Source: Symbiodinium natans
Taxonomy: Eukaryota > Sar > Dinophyceae > Suessiales > Symbiodiniaceae
NCBI GenBank assembly: GCA_905221605.1
Contig: CAJNDS010002414.1
Span: forward strand, 161,501-225,500
DNA length: 64,000 bases
Direction: 5' to 3'
Part shown: one piece after another, positions 43,690 through 53,646 of the stretch
How positions within the stretch are numbered: position 1 is the stretch's first letter
How the letters are laid out: every line of letters starts with the position of its first letter
The notes under the pieces: model-generated
The model's input: only the letters and a program-made list of their open reading frames with translations
What the model was told of the DNA's origin: nothing
Databases searched by the model: none
Position numbers and translations under genes: made by a program

Positions 43690-44080
43690 ATGCTAATATG
43701 TCTACACACATATATATATATATAGTATGCATGCTTCACAGTCATTCACTGGAGTCGACTGGGCTGAAAGATGTGGAAAGGCAGCACTAAAGTCACTAAG
43801 GTGATCTTGCCTCAGGTGGCTCCATCCACGTAGAGTGCACGGTATCTCCATCTCAACGGTTCCATTCTCGTCATAAATCCACACTTCGCCACCCGTGTAG
43901 TCACCTAACCTCAGGCGACAACCACGATCGTGGAGGATCGCTACAGCACTGACACGACGGCTGAAGGCTGTGATGCTTGATGCGCGCTGTGGTCCCGGCC
44001 CTATGATGTAGCTGGGACCGTGATTGTTGCCATCCTGTGTCCGACGAGCAGATTTGCGGCTCAACCGTAGTGCTTACAAA
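43330..44080 (-). CDS. YTGG-domain protein (dinoflagellate-type conserved domain), three exons
   Basis: Exon pieces in order: ending at 44000 (DGNNHGPSYIIG), 43909-43811 (LGDYTGGEVWIYDENGTVEM, RGWSHL) and from 43462 down (GQKVPGRLEDCRNKWLKFDG, NTPHMTMPYTG). Joined, they give a continuous domain with the order NN.GPSYIIGLGDYTGG ... NKW..FDG..PH...PY.G. From memory this resembles a domain that is abundant in dinoflagellate proteins, often beside retrotransposon polyproteins. The H/D spacing hints at a 2-oxoglutarate dioxygenase-like fold, but I cannot verify that. Introns 43910-43999 and 43463-43810 both fit GC-AG. The second holds (TA)n and (GTA)n. After MPYTG the frame no longer resembles the domain, so the copy may be truncated or continue in another exon. 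Confidence 0.68.
43482..43722. repeat. (TA)n, TTTA and (GTA)n tracts within an intron
   Basis: (TA)n/TACACA at about 43482-43560, (ATTT)n at 43559-43576, and about 28 GTA units at 43607-43689 inside intron 43463-43810. Confidence 0.93.
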
Positions 44081-44224
44081 CCACTCTTACCGCAACAGTC
44101 TGATACTGTTCTCTGCTTCGTGACACCTTGAGAATTAGGGACTCTGCAACATGCATCTTCGTTGCGTAGTTCTTGTTCAGCTGCCTGAGTTGTGTTGAGC
44201 CAAGTGAGTCACAGCTGAAGATCC

Positions 44225-44850
44225 TCATGAAGCACACACGGTGCACCTTGAACCAAGAGACACGGTCGTGTATCGAAAGTCCGGCTGCTCTTGCTGGATG
44301 AACTTGGCAAGCAGCTTGGTCAAGTTTGGCCTGACGCAGCTGCACCGACAAAGAAGTCGTTGGAGGACCGGGCTCTTCCAGCAGAATCTTAAACCTTCTC
44401 CATCCCTATCCATACTTTGCAAGCCCCAACTACGACATGCCGGTGCTCTAGCGATTATACTAGCTGTGGGCCCGAGATGATATACCTGCAAGACTAACGA
44501 TTCCAATACATCTGTCCCTATATGGGAGTTTAGGATAGTAGGATCCCAAAAGCGTACCCCTAGTATCCTAAACCCCCATATCGATCTTGACAGTGTTTTC
44601 TTAGCCCACAGAACGGCTTCACGAGACCAGGAAGGCACAACAGCGAGGCGCGCACCAGAGGCGGGTTGCACGCGAGCAAACCAAGCCGAGGCAGTAGTTG
44701 AGGACGACGCCCAGTGGAAAGGCCTTGTCAAGCGCGCGCTTCAAAGCTTCAAAGGGTGTGGGACCGGTGGAAACTGCGCCAGACAATGGGTGGCCATGCG
44801 ATGCCTCAATGAAAGGAGCTCCATCGGGCTTGACCTGCCATTTCAAGACA
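44225..44850 (-). CDS. Unidentified candidate exons upstream of the YTGG-domain gene
   Basis: Minus-strand segments near 44846-44690 (FEALKRALDKAFPLGVVLNY) and 44351-44085 (RVSWFKVHRVCFMRIFSCDS) look weakly protein-like. They flank the palindrome at 44523-44581. They could be 5' exons of the YTGG-domain gene. No family was seen. Confidence 0.3.
44523..44581. mobile_element. Minimal family B hairpin (near-perfect palindrome)
   Basis: GGGAGTTTAGGATAGTAGGA and CCTAGTATCCTAAACCCCC are inverted with only ~15 bases between them. It looks like an internally deleted family B copy. Confidence 0.75.
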
Positions 44851-45105
44851 AGCTGGTGCAGAGCGCACGGTCAGTGATGCATCGCTTTTGTCAGACTTCT
44901 CAGCTGGTATGGTGTAGGGCGTCTAGGGCTTCCGCATTGTTGCGTGTGAAGCAGTTCGGCCACGTCTCAGCAGAGCAATGGATCGTCGATTGGTCAAACA
45001 GAGATTGGTGAAGCAACGACTGCAACACGGCAGAGACCCGGCACTTGAAGAAAGACGTATACTCCGGGCAGTCTCAGTGTAGTCTCGGTGTACCATTCTG
45101 GACCC

Positions 45106-45162
45106 GAAACCCTAAACCCTAAACCCTAAACCCTAAACCCTAAACCCTAAACCCTAAACCCA
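45106..45162 (-). repeat. Interstitial telomere-like array (CCCTAAA)
   Basis: Eight perfect units. The ~250 bp before it (44850-45100) show nothing recognisable. Confidence 0.9.
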
Positions 45163-45277
45163 CAAGAGAGCCCACCCAGGTTGCAGAGCACACTCCGAGT
45201 CCGTGGCAATTCGGCCCAGGGCTTCCGCAACATGCCTCAGTAAGGGCCGAGGTGTTCCACCACAGAGGGGAGCAGAG

Positions 45278-45412
45278 GGTTTAGGGCTCGGGGGTAGGGT
45301 TTAGGGTTTAGGGTTTCGGGTTTAGGGTTTAGGGTTTAGGGTTTAGGGTTTGGGGTTTGGGGTTTGGGGTTTGGGGTTTGGGGTTTGGGGTTTGGGGAGG
45401 GTGTAGGGCTTG
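45278..45412 (+). repeat. Telomere-like array with TTTGGGG block
   Basis: TTTAGGG and TTTCGGG units, then eight successive TTTGGGG units (about 45346-45399). Confidence 0.92.
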
Positions 45413-45499
45413 GTGTCCACAACAAGCTCCACAACAAGTTGATCCTGCCACTTTACCTGGCCTACGGCATACAGGAACTGACTGAGAGCCTGCGCTCAA

Positions 45500-46510
45500 A
45501 CTTGATCTGACCTTCGTCTGGGATCTGTATGGCCCTGTCCTGCAGAGCACTGAGTGCTACCAGCTCCCCGGCTTTGGGAACAAAAAAACCGAGCAGCAGT
45601 CCAGCCCAATATCATGCTCAAGACTACATGGTGAAAGTGGGGTGCCCATGCCTCTTTCGTTTTTTGCACGTTGCGGAGCTGGAACGCTTCACACATGCAA
45701 GTCTTTCTCGCCGCTTGTTCAGCGCTGAGTCATGCCATATACGGGAATTCACCGGCAACTATATACACGGCCAGAAGCCTTCGCCATCGGGATTCATCTG
45801 CACGCCCCCATCTCTCATCTACAGGACCTGAAGGTGACCAGGAAATCGCTCTATAGGTCCTGGCCAAGATCGAGGCACTACACCCGGCACTTCGAAGAAA
45901 CATGGATGTCATCCCGAGCTGGCACGACATTAAAAAGGCTCCGCTCCTCGTTGTCCTCTTCGAACTCCTCCTCGTTCGGGTCGGCTCCGGGTTTGTCAAA
46001 CGGCATTATGGGGATCGACTGGTCCTTCTCCATGGATATGGAACACTCGCAGACATTCTTGAGGCGTCCATTCACCTCCCATGGCGTGCACAAGCCAGCC
46101 ACAAGAGGATCCGAAGAGCACAAGGGGAGAACTTCAGATACCGAAGTGGAAAGGCAAGGTGAGGCTATTCCATGATCTTCAACAAGAAGCCAACCCCCCC
46201 CACACGCCTCTTCCTGACGGAATTTCAGAATGGGAAACTGGGGCTTGTCACACTTGTGCGACCTCCCTTTGTCGTTCCAACATGGATGAGAGCGGCATAC
46301 GCACTCGTCTTTGGTATCGTCGTAATCCAGAACTGGATGAGCAGGGTCCAGGCATCTGTGTCCAGCACAGAGGTCCCGGGCAACGTATAAGGAGGAATAA
46401 TGCGGAAAGCTGCTGCACTCGCACTGCAGCTCCTTCTCCGCAGTATAGTAGAAGGCTAGATAAGGGAATCCACTCTGGCCTCTGCCTTACAGGAAGTGGC
46501 CATTCACAGT
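45500..46510 (-). CDS. Cysteine-rich protein with acidic segment and possible membrane anchor
   Basis: The minus-strand open segment at about 46470-46180 reads YLAFYYTAEKELQCECSSFP, then DLCAGHRCLDPAHPVLDYDD, then DECVCRSHPCWNDKGRSHKC: at least eight Cys in a regular CxC / CxxxxC layout. A second segment at about 46135-45905 has CTPWEVNGRLKNVCECSIS and then a strongly acidic run (NEEEFEEDNEER). A third, at about 45660-45560, contains HHVVLSMILGWTAARFF, a possible membrane segment. The layout suggests a secreted or surface protein with disulfides. The family and start codon are not known. Confidence 0.52.
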
Positions 46511-46528
46511 CGCTCGGGCTGTCCCGCA

Positions 46529-46570
46529 ACCCTAAACCCTAAACCCTAAACCCTAAACCCGGCCTAAACC
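46529..46570 (-). repeat. Interstitial telomere-like array (CCCTAAA)
   Basis: Five units just upstream (gene sense) of the cysteine-rich exon. Confidence 0.85.
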
Positions 46571-46684
46571 CCAACTGCGCTTGCAAGCTGTGCGGCAGGT
46601 GTGGATCTGCCCGTTGTCATCCCAGCAAGGATGCGCTCTGCAAACGCACTCGCGAGTATCCTGTGGCAGCTGCAGCTGTTACAT

Positions 46685-46790
46685 TGGGGGTTTCCGAAAT
46701 TAGGGGTACCTTCCTGGGGTCCTCATTGTAAAGGAATCCTACTACTTGGGGGTCCATGTTCAAGGTCCCTTGTTTGCGCAAGCCCCTAGT
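46685..46790. mobile_element. Family B hairpin element
   Basis: TTGGGGGTTTCCGAAATTAG at the left and TTGTTTGCGCAAGCCCCTA at the right, with GGTACCTTCCTGGGGTCC and CTACTTGGGGGTCC inside. Confidence 0.78.
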
Positions 46791-46794
46791 TGTC

Positions 46795-46980
46795 TCAAGG
46801 CGGCATGCAGCAGTCAGGCAGCTCCTGATCGAAGTCAAGGAGGGGATGGCTCATCTCATTGCATGTCTCCGATGGACACAGGGCGGCTAAGTATTCGGAG
46901 CTTGCAGCGGCGGAACCTGCCTCGGCTGGGTTATAGGGCCAGTCAAGGTTCAGTGGCTGGCTGAGGAAATGAAGACTGAC
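46795..46980 (-). CDS. Candidate exon, family unknown
   Basis: A minus-strand segment following an acceptor-like CATTTCCTCAG reads PLNLDWPYNPAEAGSAAASS and CNEMSHPLLDFDQELPDC and abuts a family B hairpin. The frame stays open upstream to about 47460 but the rest looks less protein-like. Not recognised. Confidence 0.4.
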   Translation of the reverse strand, partial: VSLHFLSQPLNLDWPYNPAEAGSAAASSEYLAALCPSETCNEMSHPLLDFDQELPDCCMPP

Positions 46981-47464
46981 CAGCTCAGTTGAAGCTACCG
47001 ATTTCCCGCCTTTTGGCACGAAATCTGCACTTCTCGATAGAACGACCGGTAACAGCATGCCCGCATCACGAAAGGTCAGAGTTGGTGCATGCGTGCACGA
47101 TACTCTTAACTCACTGCATGAGTGAGGCTGGCTGGCATATTCGCTTTGGCCGCGAACAAGCGGATCTGGTCTCCTTCCCAACCCTTCCCCCCAACGAGAA
47201 ACCTTCTGTACCGCCCCTTTGGAGGACCCGCAATCCGATGCTGCAGGGTTCCAGGCTCGGGGCGCCTTCCAAAACCACGAAGCCGCGAAGTGGGACCTGC
47301 TCAAACCCCTTTGGCCCTCTTCTGCGTGGGATCCCTGGAAACCTTGCCTTGAGACCCCTTGGATATACCCCGCATTGGGCCAGCCCCGCTGCCGAGGCGG
47401 CGCGCGCAAGCGTTCATTGTTCATATCTATGCAAGTAAGCTTCCTGTGTGCGCTGAACATTCAG

Positions 47465-48380
47465 CGCTCGGACTTGCGGGGCATCACCGATGCAAGAACC
47501 CTGCTCAACATGCTGGCACGGAGGACCACGCCCTTCGGATAGAGTTGCAAATCCCACATCCCAGGTGCGTGAAAAACGCTGCGGAGTGCAGAAATTGCCA
47601 CCAGTGTCAAGACTCAAAAGCACGTGGTACCTCCATGGCCGAGCTGTAGCAAGTTATGCCAGGCATGTTTCGGCTGCCAGCGTTTCTACGTGTCCAGCAC
47701 CCTCAGTATACACAGAGAAGCGTCGGCCAGCACGATTCTTCTGTCGGATACGTTGGTCTCACGACTTGACACCTCCTATTCTCTCACACACACACACACA
47801 CACACCGAAGCAAGTTGACACAAATGCAGGGAAAGTGCCCATATCGCCGCCAACAGGGCCTCACCTTGCAGATGAGGGTTTAGGGTTTAGGGTTTGGGGT
47901 TTAGGGTTTAATGTTTAGGGTTGCATAACTATCGGGATATTCATCGCAAACTGGCACAACTCTCAAAGTACACAAGTCTCGGTGACAAGGCGCAACCAAG
48001 TTTGCAGCGCATACCCCACCAGACCAGCTGCCCTGCACCGCAAAGCTCTATCTGCTTGAGCCAAACATCGGCCAAAGAGCACGGGAAGGCTCAGACACAG
48101 TAAACCACATACTGATGGTTGCCGAACACAAAGCTTTTTGAGCCTGAAATGTCTTGAAGCAGAAGGTCCTCTGCGCGCGAATAACGGCCTTGTCCGCCAT
48201 GAAAAGTTTCGAGCAGAGCATAGTCCTGATGCCCAGAGCTGCGCTAAATCTGCTAAAGCAACCAACACGCACTGCGATTAGGACGGATGACAGCACTAGC
48301 TTTCATAAAGCGATTCCTCTTACCACAACACTTGCAACTTACTTGAATCATTACAACTACTGAAGCTACCACAATCTCAA
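47465..48380. other. Region without assigned gene; short TTTAGGG array at 47876-47925
   Basis: It contains a (CA)n tract near 47788-47806 and a short TTTAGGG/TTTGGGG array. Open segments on both strands are short and not convincing. Confidence 0.45.
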
Positions 48381-48545
48381 CCGACCACCGCTACAGTACC
48401 GCTACCACTACCGCTACCATCACCACCACCACCACCACCACGACTGCTGCTGCTAGTGCTCCTCATGCTAGTGCTCATGCTAGTGCTCACGCTGCTGCTA
48501 CTGCTACTGCTACTGCCACTGCTACTGCAATGAGCAGCCCGAGTC
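48377..48545. repeat. CCA/GCTAGT trinucleotide-rich tract
   Basis: (ACC)n, then GCT/ACT-type imperfect repeats. Confidence 0.85.
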
Positions 48546-48714
48546 CCATCACTTTGCCTCCAGCTGCCTTCCCCCCAAGGAATACACTCCACCCACGACC
48601 CCAGAAAGTCCCACCCAAAAGCAATTTCCCCCAAGTAAACGCAGCGTGAAATGTCACAAATGTTATCCACCATGAACTGGAAGAAGGCTTTCCCCGAAGG
48701 AACACAAGTCCCAC

Positions 48715-48965
48715 CCACAGGCTTCACGTGGTTTTTGCAAACTTCCACATGAGAGAACAACATGTCAAACACCGTGTGAGCGCAGCGAAACGATGCATGC
48801 ATGACATCATACTTTTGCATAATTTTGACATGCACGAAAACCATGTCAAGCACCGTGCGAAACACCGCATCCAGGACATCCTACTCTTGACAGTTCGACA
48901 TGCACGAAAACAGTGTATAACACCGCCTAAACGCGGCGAAAAACTGCATCCATAACATCCTCAAC
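48715..48965. repeat. ~75-bp tandem repeat, three diverged copies
   Basis: Each unit carries ACATG[A/C]ACGAAAACCATGTC-like sequence, CACCG, GCGAAAC and GCAT[C/G]CA.GACATC. Units begin near 48740, 48825 and 48895. On the minus strand the units stay open (FDMLFSHVEVCKN; LDMVFVHVKIMQK), so a repeat-containing protein is possible but unproven. Confidence 0.7.
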
Positions 48966-49945
48966 AGCCACACTAAGGGCAACTCACGCCACACCCGAAC
49001 ACCCGAACATCGTGCACCGAGCGTTGAGCGCAGGGTTCGTTTGGCGTAAGCTTTGCGTAAGGTTCGCGTGAGTAGCGCGGAAGCAGCGGTCGCCGTTTCC
49101 AGCCGAGACCCCAAGTAAGGGCACTATGCACACGCAATGGCGCACATGAGTTCCAAGCGCACTCCCACAGCATGTTCCCCAATTGTTTCCCGCAGTGTCT
49201 GGCTGCGAAACGAACGATTGGGAATGGACATGCCGAAAAAATGAAACATGACGAGGAGACCCCGTGTCCATTATCGAAACGCTTTGGGCATGCAAGGAAA
49301 GCATCAACGATCTATAGTGCCAGAGTGGCACGTCTTAACTTATGGTCGTTTCTGCTGTGGTTGAATCTGCTGTAAACTGCGAATTTGCTTGACGTGGAAA
49401 AGTTGACCGTTCTGGCCGGAGGAACCTGAAATCCCAATGAATGCAGAGCATTGAGGAAGTTGACGAGGTCGACCGTGGCATCCCTTCCCGCAATGAACGC
49501 ATGGATTTTACAGTTACCAAAAGCAGCGAATTCGTTGCGAAATTCTGTGAATCTCGAAGGAACGCTTAGCCCAAGTACCCCTATGTAATGATGAGATTAC
49601 ATCCGTGGTCGCTTCTTGCCAAGTACATGCAGGCAGAAGCGACTGTTACATCTTCTTCCCCCCAGTGACTACAACGATCCAAGCAGACCAGGGCCGACTA
49701 GGGCCGTTGGGAGTACTACCTCCAATGTCACCGCCACCACTACTACCGTTGCCTCCTTTACTTGACTAATACTGCTCCTGCCGTCCTTCTGCTGCTCCTA
49801 CATCTATGACTACATTACCACTACTACGACGGCTATGACTACCACCACTGAAGGACTCAGAGCACCCCATTTGCAGCCCTGCTTTGAACACGCAAAGTGG
49901 AAGAGCATGGCACGTTGTCCCGACCCACAAGGGTATCGCGGTAAC
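48966..49945. other. Region without recognisable gene
   Basis: Mixed-composition sequence with several short open segments on both strands, none of which I could support. ACTACTACC-type trinucleotides occur near 49730-49860. Confidence 0.45.
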
Positions 49946-49946
49946 A

Positions 49947-51206
49947 TCACCGCACTCGGATGTTGAGCCCGCCATTGCCTGTTGTGAATTTGCGGGGATC
50001 GACGCCTGCAGCATGGATGTGTCGTACTGGGATTTCAGACAGCCTGGCTTGTCGGAAACAATAAAGCCGCCGATTATCCGCCGTCCACATCTTCCCGTCG
50101 AGTTCAAAAACCTGAATAATGGGAATGCTCTCGAAGGCTGCGCGAGGGTTTCTTTGCAATTCTCGAATGGTGCTCTGCAGTGATCGCCCGCACCGGAAAG
50201 AGCGCTTGATGCTGTCTTGCGTGAAGTGCAGCTTTTCGGGATGCAGACGCGCGGAGCGACAACCATCCGCCCCCCTGCCGCGGGCGGCAGGGTTGAAATG
50301 CGTTGCCGTACCCTCGGGCTGGTTGGAACTGGTGTTGCCATGCTTCGTAAACCGAACAAAACCATCCAGGCAGTGCGGGCATGGAATCGCACCATATCCC
50401 TCGGACCACTGTTGCTCACAATCTGTGCATGTCAAAAACGCATCCACCAAATGACGAGCACTACTGATCTTGGTAAATCGAACAAAGCCCTGGCTGCATC
50501 GCGGGCACTTGATAGCCCCACATCCCTCACCCCAGCTGTTCTTGCAACTCGTGCAGGTTAAAGCTGCATCCTGCAAAGGGCCATCCTTCCAATGCCTGGC
50601 AAACTTGACAAAGCCGGCCTCGCAGCACGGGCATCGAATGCCTCCATGCCCCTCACTCCAAGTCGCAGAGCACTGCGTGCACTGTAGGGTGGCATCCTGT
50701 GAGAGGACTTTGAACTCCACAAAACCATCACAACAACGTGGGCACTTGATGGCACCAAAACCTTCCTGCCAAGTCTTAGGACAAGATGTGCATGATAGCG
50801 TAGCGCCACAGAACACGGGATTCTTGCGGATTCTGGTAAACTTGACAAAGCCAGGGTCACCAGGCTTCTTGCCGCAACAAGGGCTCAAGATGCCCCCATA
50901 GCCCTCACCAAATGAGTGCTGACAGTGGGAGCAGTCCAGGACCGCGTCATCGATGGATCCAGGTGAGCTGTACTTCTTTTGAAACCGGACGTGTCCGAAT
51001 TTGCAAGAAGGACAAGAGATGGCGCCATGTCCTGGAGACCATGTCGTGGAACACCCAGTGCAGTCCAACGTGGCATCCAGCATGAGCTCTGGTGCCAGGC
51101 TGTGCCAGGTGCCCACGAGTGGACCAATGCTTGAGCCCTTAGCCTTGCACCAACTACTACTTCCGAGTCCAGTGACTGGGCAGTCCTGTTCTGATTTGCC
51201 GGTCAT
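49947..51206 (-). CDS. Tandem zinc-ribbon protein with ParB/Srx-like C-terminal domain
   Basis: An uninterrupted minus-strand frame, 419 residues from the first Met after the upstream hairpin (51206). Residues ~44-290 are six repeats of ~42 residues with the pattern D-A-x-L-x-C-x2-C-x5-W-x-E-G-x-G-A-I-x-C-P-x-C-x2-G-F-V-x-F. Cys pairs fall at about 49/52+65/68, 92/95, 139/142+155/158, 176/179+192/195, 218/221+234/237 and 260/263+276/279. Each repeat should bind one zinc as a ribbon. Repeat 2 is odd: its second knuckle reads SPCC instead of CPxC and is followed by an insertion (KKPGDP). Residues ~321-411 (LHFTQDSIKRSF, then IPIIQVFELDGKMWTADNRR and LYCFRQA) resemble the ParB/sulfiredoxin-type fold. 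The role is unknown; nucleic-acid or protein binding is the usual job of such ribbons. The long intron-free exon contrasts with its neighbours. Further 5' or 3' exons cannot be excluded. Confidence 0.85.
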   Translation of the reverse strand: MTGKSEQDCPVTGLGSSSWCKAKGSSIGPLVGTWHSLAPELMLDATLDCTGCSTTWSPGHGAISCPSCKFGHVRFQKKYSSPGSIDDAVLDCSHCQHSFGEGYGGILSPCCGKKPGDPGFVKFTRIRKNPVFCGATLSCTSCPKTWQEGFGAIKCPRCCDGFVEFKVLSQDATLQCTQCSATWSEGHGGIRCPCCEAGFVKFARHWKDGPLQDAALTCTSCKNSWGEGCGAIKCPRCSQGFVRFTKISSARHLVDAFLTCTDCEQQWSEGYGAIPCPHCLDGFVRFTKHGNTSSNQPEGTATHFNPAARGRGADGCRSARLHPEKLHFTQDSIKRSFRCGRSLQSTIRELQRNPRAAFESIPIIQVFELDGKMWTADNRRLYCFRQARLSEIPVRHIHAAGVDPRKFTTGNGGLNIRVR

Positions 51207-51244
51207 TTTACTGTTTTCTTTGGGTGACAAGCGAGTCAACACAT

Positions 51245-51352
51245 GGGGGTTGGCGATCTTCGGGGTATCGAAAGGGTCCTTCTTATGAGGCAAGGGGATC
51301 CCACTATTTTTGGGGCCTATGTTAGGGGTTCCTTGTTCTCGCAAACTCCCCA
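51245..51352. mobile_element. Family B hairpin element upstream of the zinc-ribbon gene
   Basis: GGGGGTTGGCGATCTTCGGG at the left and GTTCTCGCAAACTCCCC at the right, with GGTCCTTCTTATGAGG and CCACTATTTTTGGGG inside. It is followed by a CCCTAAA/CCCCAAA array at 51359-51427. Confidence 0.72.
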
Positions 51353-51358
51353 AACAAG

Positions 51359-51427
51359 CCCTAAACCCTAAACCCTAAACCCCAAACCCTAAACCCTAAA
51401 CCCCAAACCCTAAACCCTAAACCCCAA
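51359..51427 (-). repeat. Interstitial telomere-like array (CCCTAAA/CCCCAAA)
   Basis: Nine to ten units, every third one CCCCAAA, so the variant itself is periodically arranged. Confidence 0.9.
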
Positions 51428-51960
51428 AAAATATGCGGGCTCAGCAGCCTCCCGAAGTTGCTGCAGCAGCTCCTCGCGCCGCGACTTCAGCACCTCGAGA
51501 CTACTCCGTCGCGAATGCATGAACATATCTTCCTCCTGCTTGTGTTTATTCCAGTGGCTGTAGTTACGACTTGTATGATGATTCTGAAGAGTCAGACTGT
51601 TATTATATGAGATCTGGCTGGGTGTCAGGGCTGTGTGGTGATAGCATGCTGGGGGCTCCAAGCCTGCACTTGCTCCTTGCTGCACTTTTGGGCCGTCACG
51701 CCGTGAAGCTCCTGGGAGGCTGTTTTAAGCGGCACTAAAACGCAGCGAATTGAGAAAGGGGCTCTAAGATAGGCTAAGGACCATGCAGCACAGCCGGGCA
51801 GAAAGACCAGCTTCAGCTCGATCTCTAGATCGGCAGCCTGGAGAATGGCAAGGAGCCGAAGGCTCAATGGCCATCTCGGAGAGCTCGCGGCTGGCCTCCT
51901 TCTTGTGCTTCTTCTTTTGCTTCTTTTTGCTGCGGGATGCTTTCTGATGTTGGAACACCT
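51425..51960 (-). CDS. Candidate exons of a lysine-rich / coiled-coil protein
   Basis: Minus-strand segments are about 51955-51840 (RSKKKQKKKHKKEASRELSE) and 51530-51425 (SSLEVLKSRREELLQQLREA). The first is a strongly basic, nuclear-signal-like stretch, the second an amphipathic helix ending next to the telomere-like array. They could be 5' exons of the zinc-ribbon gene or a separate gene. No family was assigned. Confidence 0.42.
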
Positions 51961-52329
51961 AAGGCGGTCAAGCACACACCGACTGGCAACAGAATCTGTG
52001 ACTCGAATCGGCCTCGACCCCGTGCAGAGCGTCATGCAGCTCGACTCGGAGAGGTGCCCATGCCTTCAAACAGCCGGGTCCAGGAGGGGGTGTGTCCGGT
52101 CTCCCCATTTTTGTACAGAAACTTAGGCATGCACTTCAACGAGCGCCCGCAAGCAGTTCACGGCATCTGCGCGATCCCATTGTACCTGACATCGGTAGGA
52201 CTTGGCAGAGACACATGCACTGCGTGTGTGTGAAGCTCACATGCCACAACAGAGGCCGCACTGGCACAGCCGGCAGCGGGCGTCGTTCACGAAGAGCCGT
52301 AGCAACCTCTGTGAAAGCGTCAGTCACAT

Positions 52330-52438
52330 GGGTACTTCTCTAAATTGGGGTCCCTTTGGGGCAGGGGTCCTCTTTTTAAGGGTGCTGCAAGTACTTCACA
52401 TCGGGGACCCCAAAAAAGGCACGTACTTTAGAGAACCA
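52330..52438. mobile_element. Family C hairpin element (copy C5)
   Basis: GGGTACTTCTCTAAATTGGGGTCC at the left and ACGTACTTTAGAGAACC at the right. Internally CAGGGGTCC faces GGGGACCCC. Confidence 0.75.
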
Positions 52439-52525
52439 ATATGCCATCATCACTCACAGGGGGTTTCCATTGTTACCTTCCCAGCTCGATGCTGCATGGC
52501 GCATGGCACTTGATGATGCCAAGAT

Positions 52526-52631
52526 GTGGGGATTCCGACATTAGGGGGTACCTTATTGGGGTCCTTATGATAAGGGAATCCTACTATTTGGGGGTCGATT
52601 GTAGGGGTCCCTTATTTGCGTAAACTCCCCT
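52526..52631. mobile_element. Family B hairpin element
   Basis: TGGGGATTCCGACATTAGGG at the left and CCCTTATTTGCGTAAACTCCCC at the right, with GGTACCTTATTGGGGTCC and CTACTATTTGGGGGTC inside. Confidence 0.8.
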
Positions 52632-52639
52632 GCAGCTGC

Positions 52640-53310
52640 CATGCCGCTTGCCTGGCCCAGGTATCCGCCAGTCTTCTGCAACGCTTCCAGACTTTTGCCT
52701 CGCCAGAAGAAACCACAACCGGTCAGCCATTAACACACAAAAAAACAAACAAAAAACAAACAAAAAAAGAAAACAACGCCGCTGCAGGAAATTAAAGCTA
52801 GCTCGGTAGGCCCTTGGGACATGTTTCTATTATCCGTTTAATCTTATTGGGGTTTAAGAGGATCATATCCAGGAATCTTTTGTCCGAGGGTTATAAGGGC
52901 CTTCCTACCCGGGAGTCTGGTCCTCAAAGCACTTGGCCCAAGCATGGATGGGCAAAGCAAGCTGATGCCAAGATCCGGGCGGCTCATGTGATTGGAACAG
53001 CTTGAAACATCTTGGCCCTGCCACAATACCCTCAACCCAAAACCGTGGCTGTACCCTTTCTGGGTGTCCTAACCTAGCCTGGTGCGAAATTGAACCGCCA
53101 CCCCCGCAGCACCACTTTGGAGAGTCCGCGCTGCAAAGGGGTCTGAGAACGCAAATCATCCTATGGGAATGTCGATACAGCTGACGGCAGAAACCAACCT
53201 GAAAATCCCTGCTGTCCCAGCAAGTCCCAGCCTCCTCCTTCTGCTTTGTCCAAATTTTCATCCTGACCAGTGTAATTCAAGGGGAACTTGCGGACAACCA
53301 ACAGCTGCGG
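52640..53310. other. Region without recognised gene
   Basis: An (AAACAAA)n tract near 52738-52768, and inverted-like segments GTTTAATCTTATTGGGGTTT / GAGGGTTATAAGGGCCTTCC near 52835-52905 that may be a decayed hairpin element. Nothing else is supported. Confidence 0.4.
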
Positions 53311-53313
53311 ATC

Positions 53314-53646
53314 TCAGGCCTGCTCCTCCGCGTGATGGACCGTCACCGCAGCCAGGTCTCGTGCGTTGAGGCCAGGGGCCACGGCCCGTGCCAACGCCCG
53401 AAACACGTCCTCACGTTCCTTGTGGAGTTCGCCGTGGATTGTCTCCGCCTTCTTCAGCTCCGCCGCGCGGCGCGGCAACCCCGCCTTCGAGCGAAGGGGC
53501 ACTGGATCAAAGGCTCTGACGATGCTCGTCTCAATTTCACTTCTTAATGTTACAACCCCCAAATTTTCTGCATGGCATTGCACCGGACTCGATGTTCGAA
53601 GCTTTCGAAGCTCCAACCTCGGGTCTGGCGAGGTACCGCAGCTCAT
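53314..53646 (-). CDS. Candidate helical exon, family unknown
   Basis: A minus-strand open segment of ~110 codons includes AAELKKAETIHGELHKERED and FRALARAVAPGLNARDLAAV, with helical and charged composition. It could be the 3' neighbour of the desaturase or part of another gene. Confidence 0.42.
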   Translation of the reverse strand: MSCGTSPDPRLELRKLRTSSPVQCHAENLGVVTLRSEIETSIVRAFDPVPLRSKAGLPRRAAELKKAETIHGELHKEREDVFRALARAVAPGLNARDLAAVTVHHAEEQA

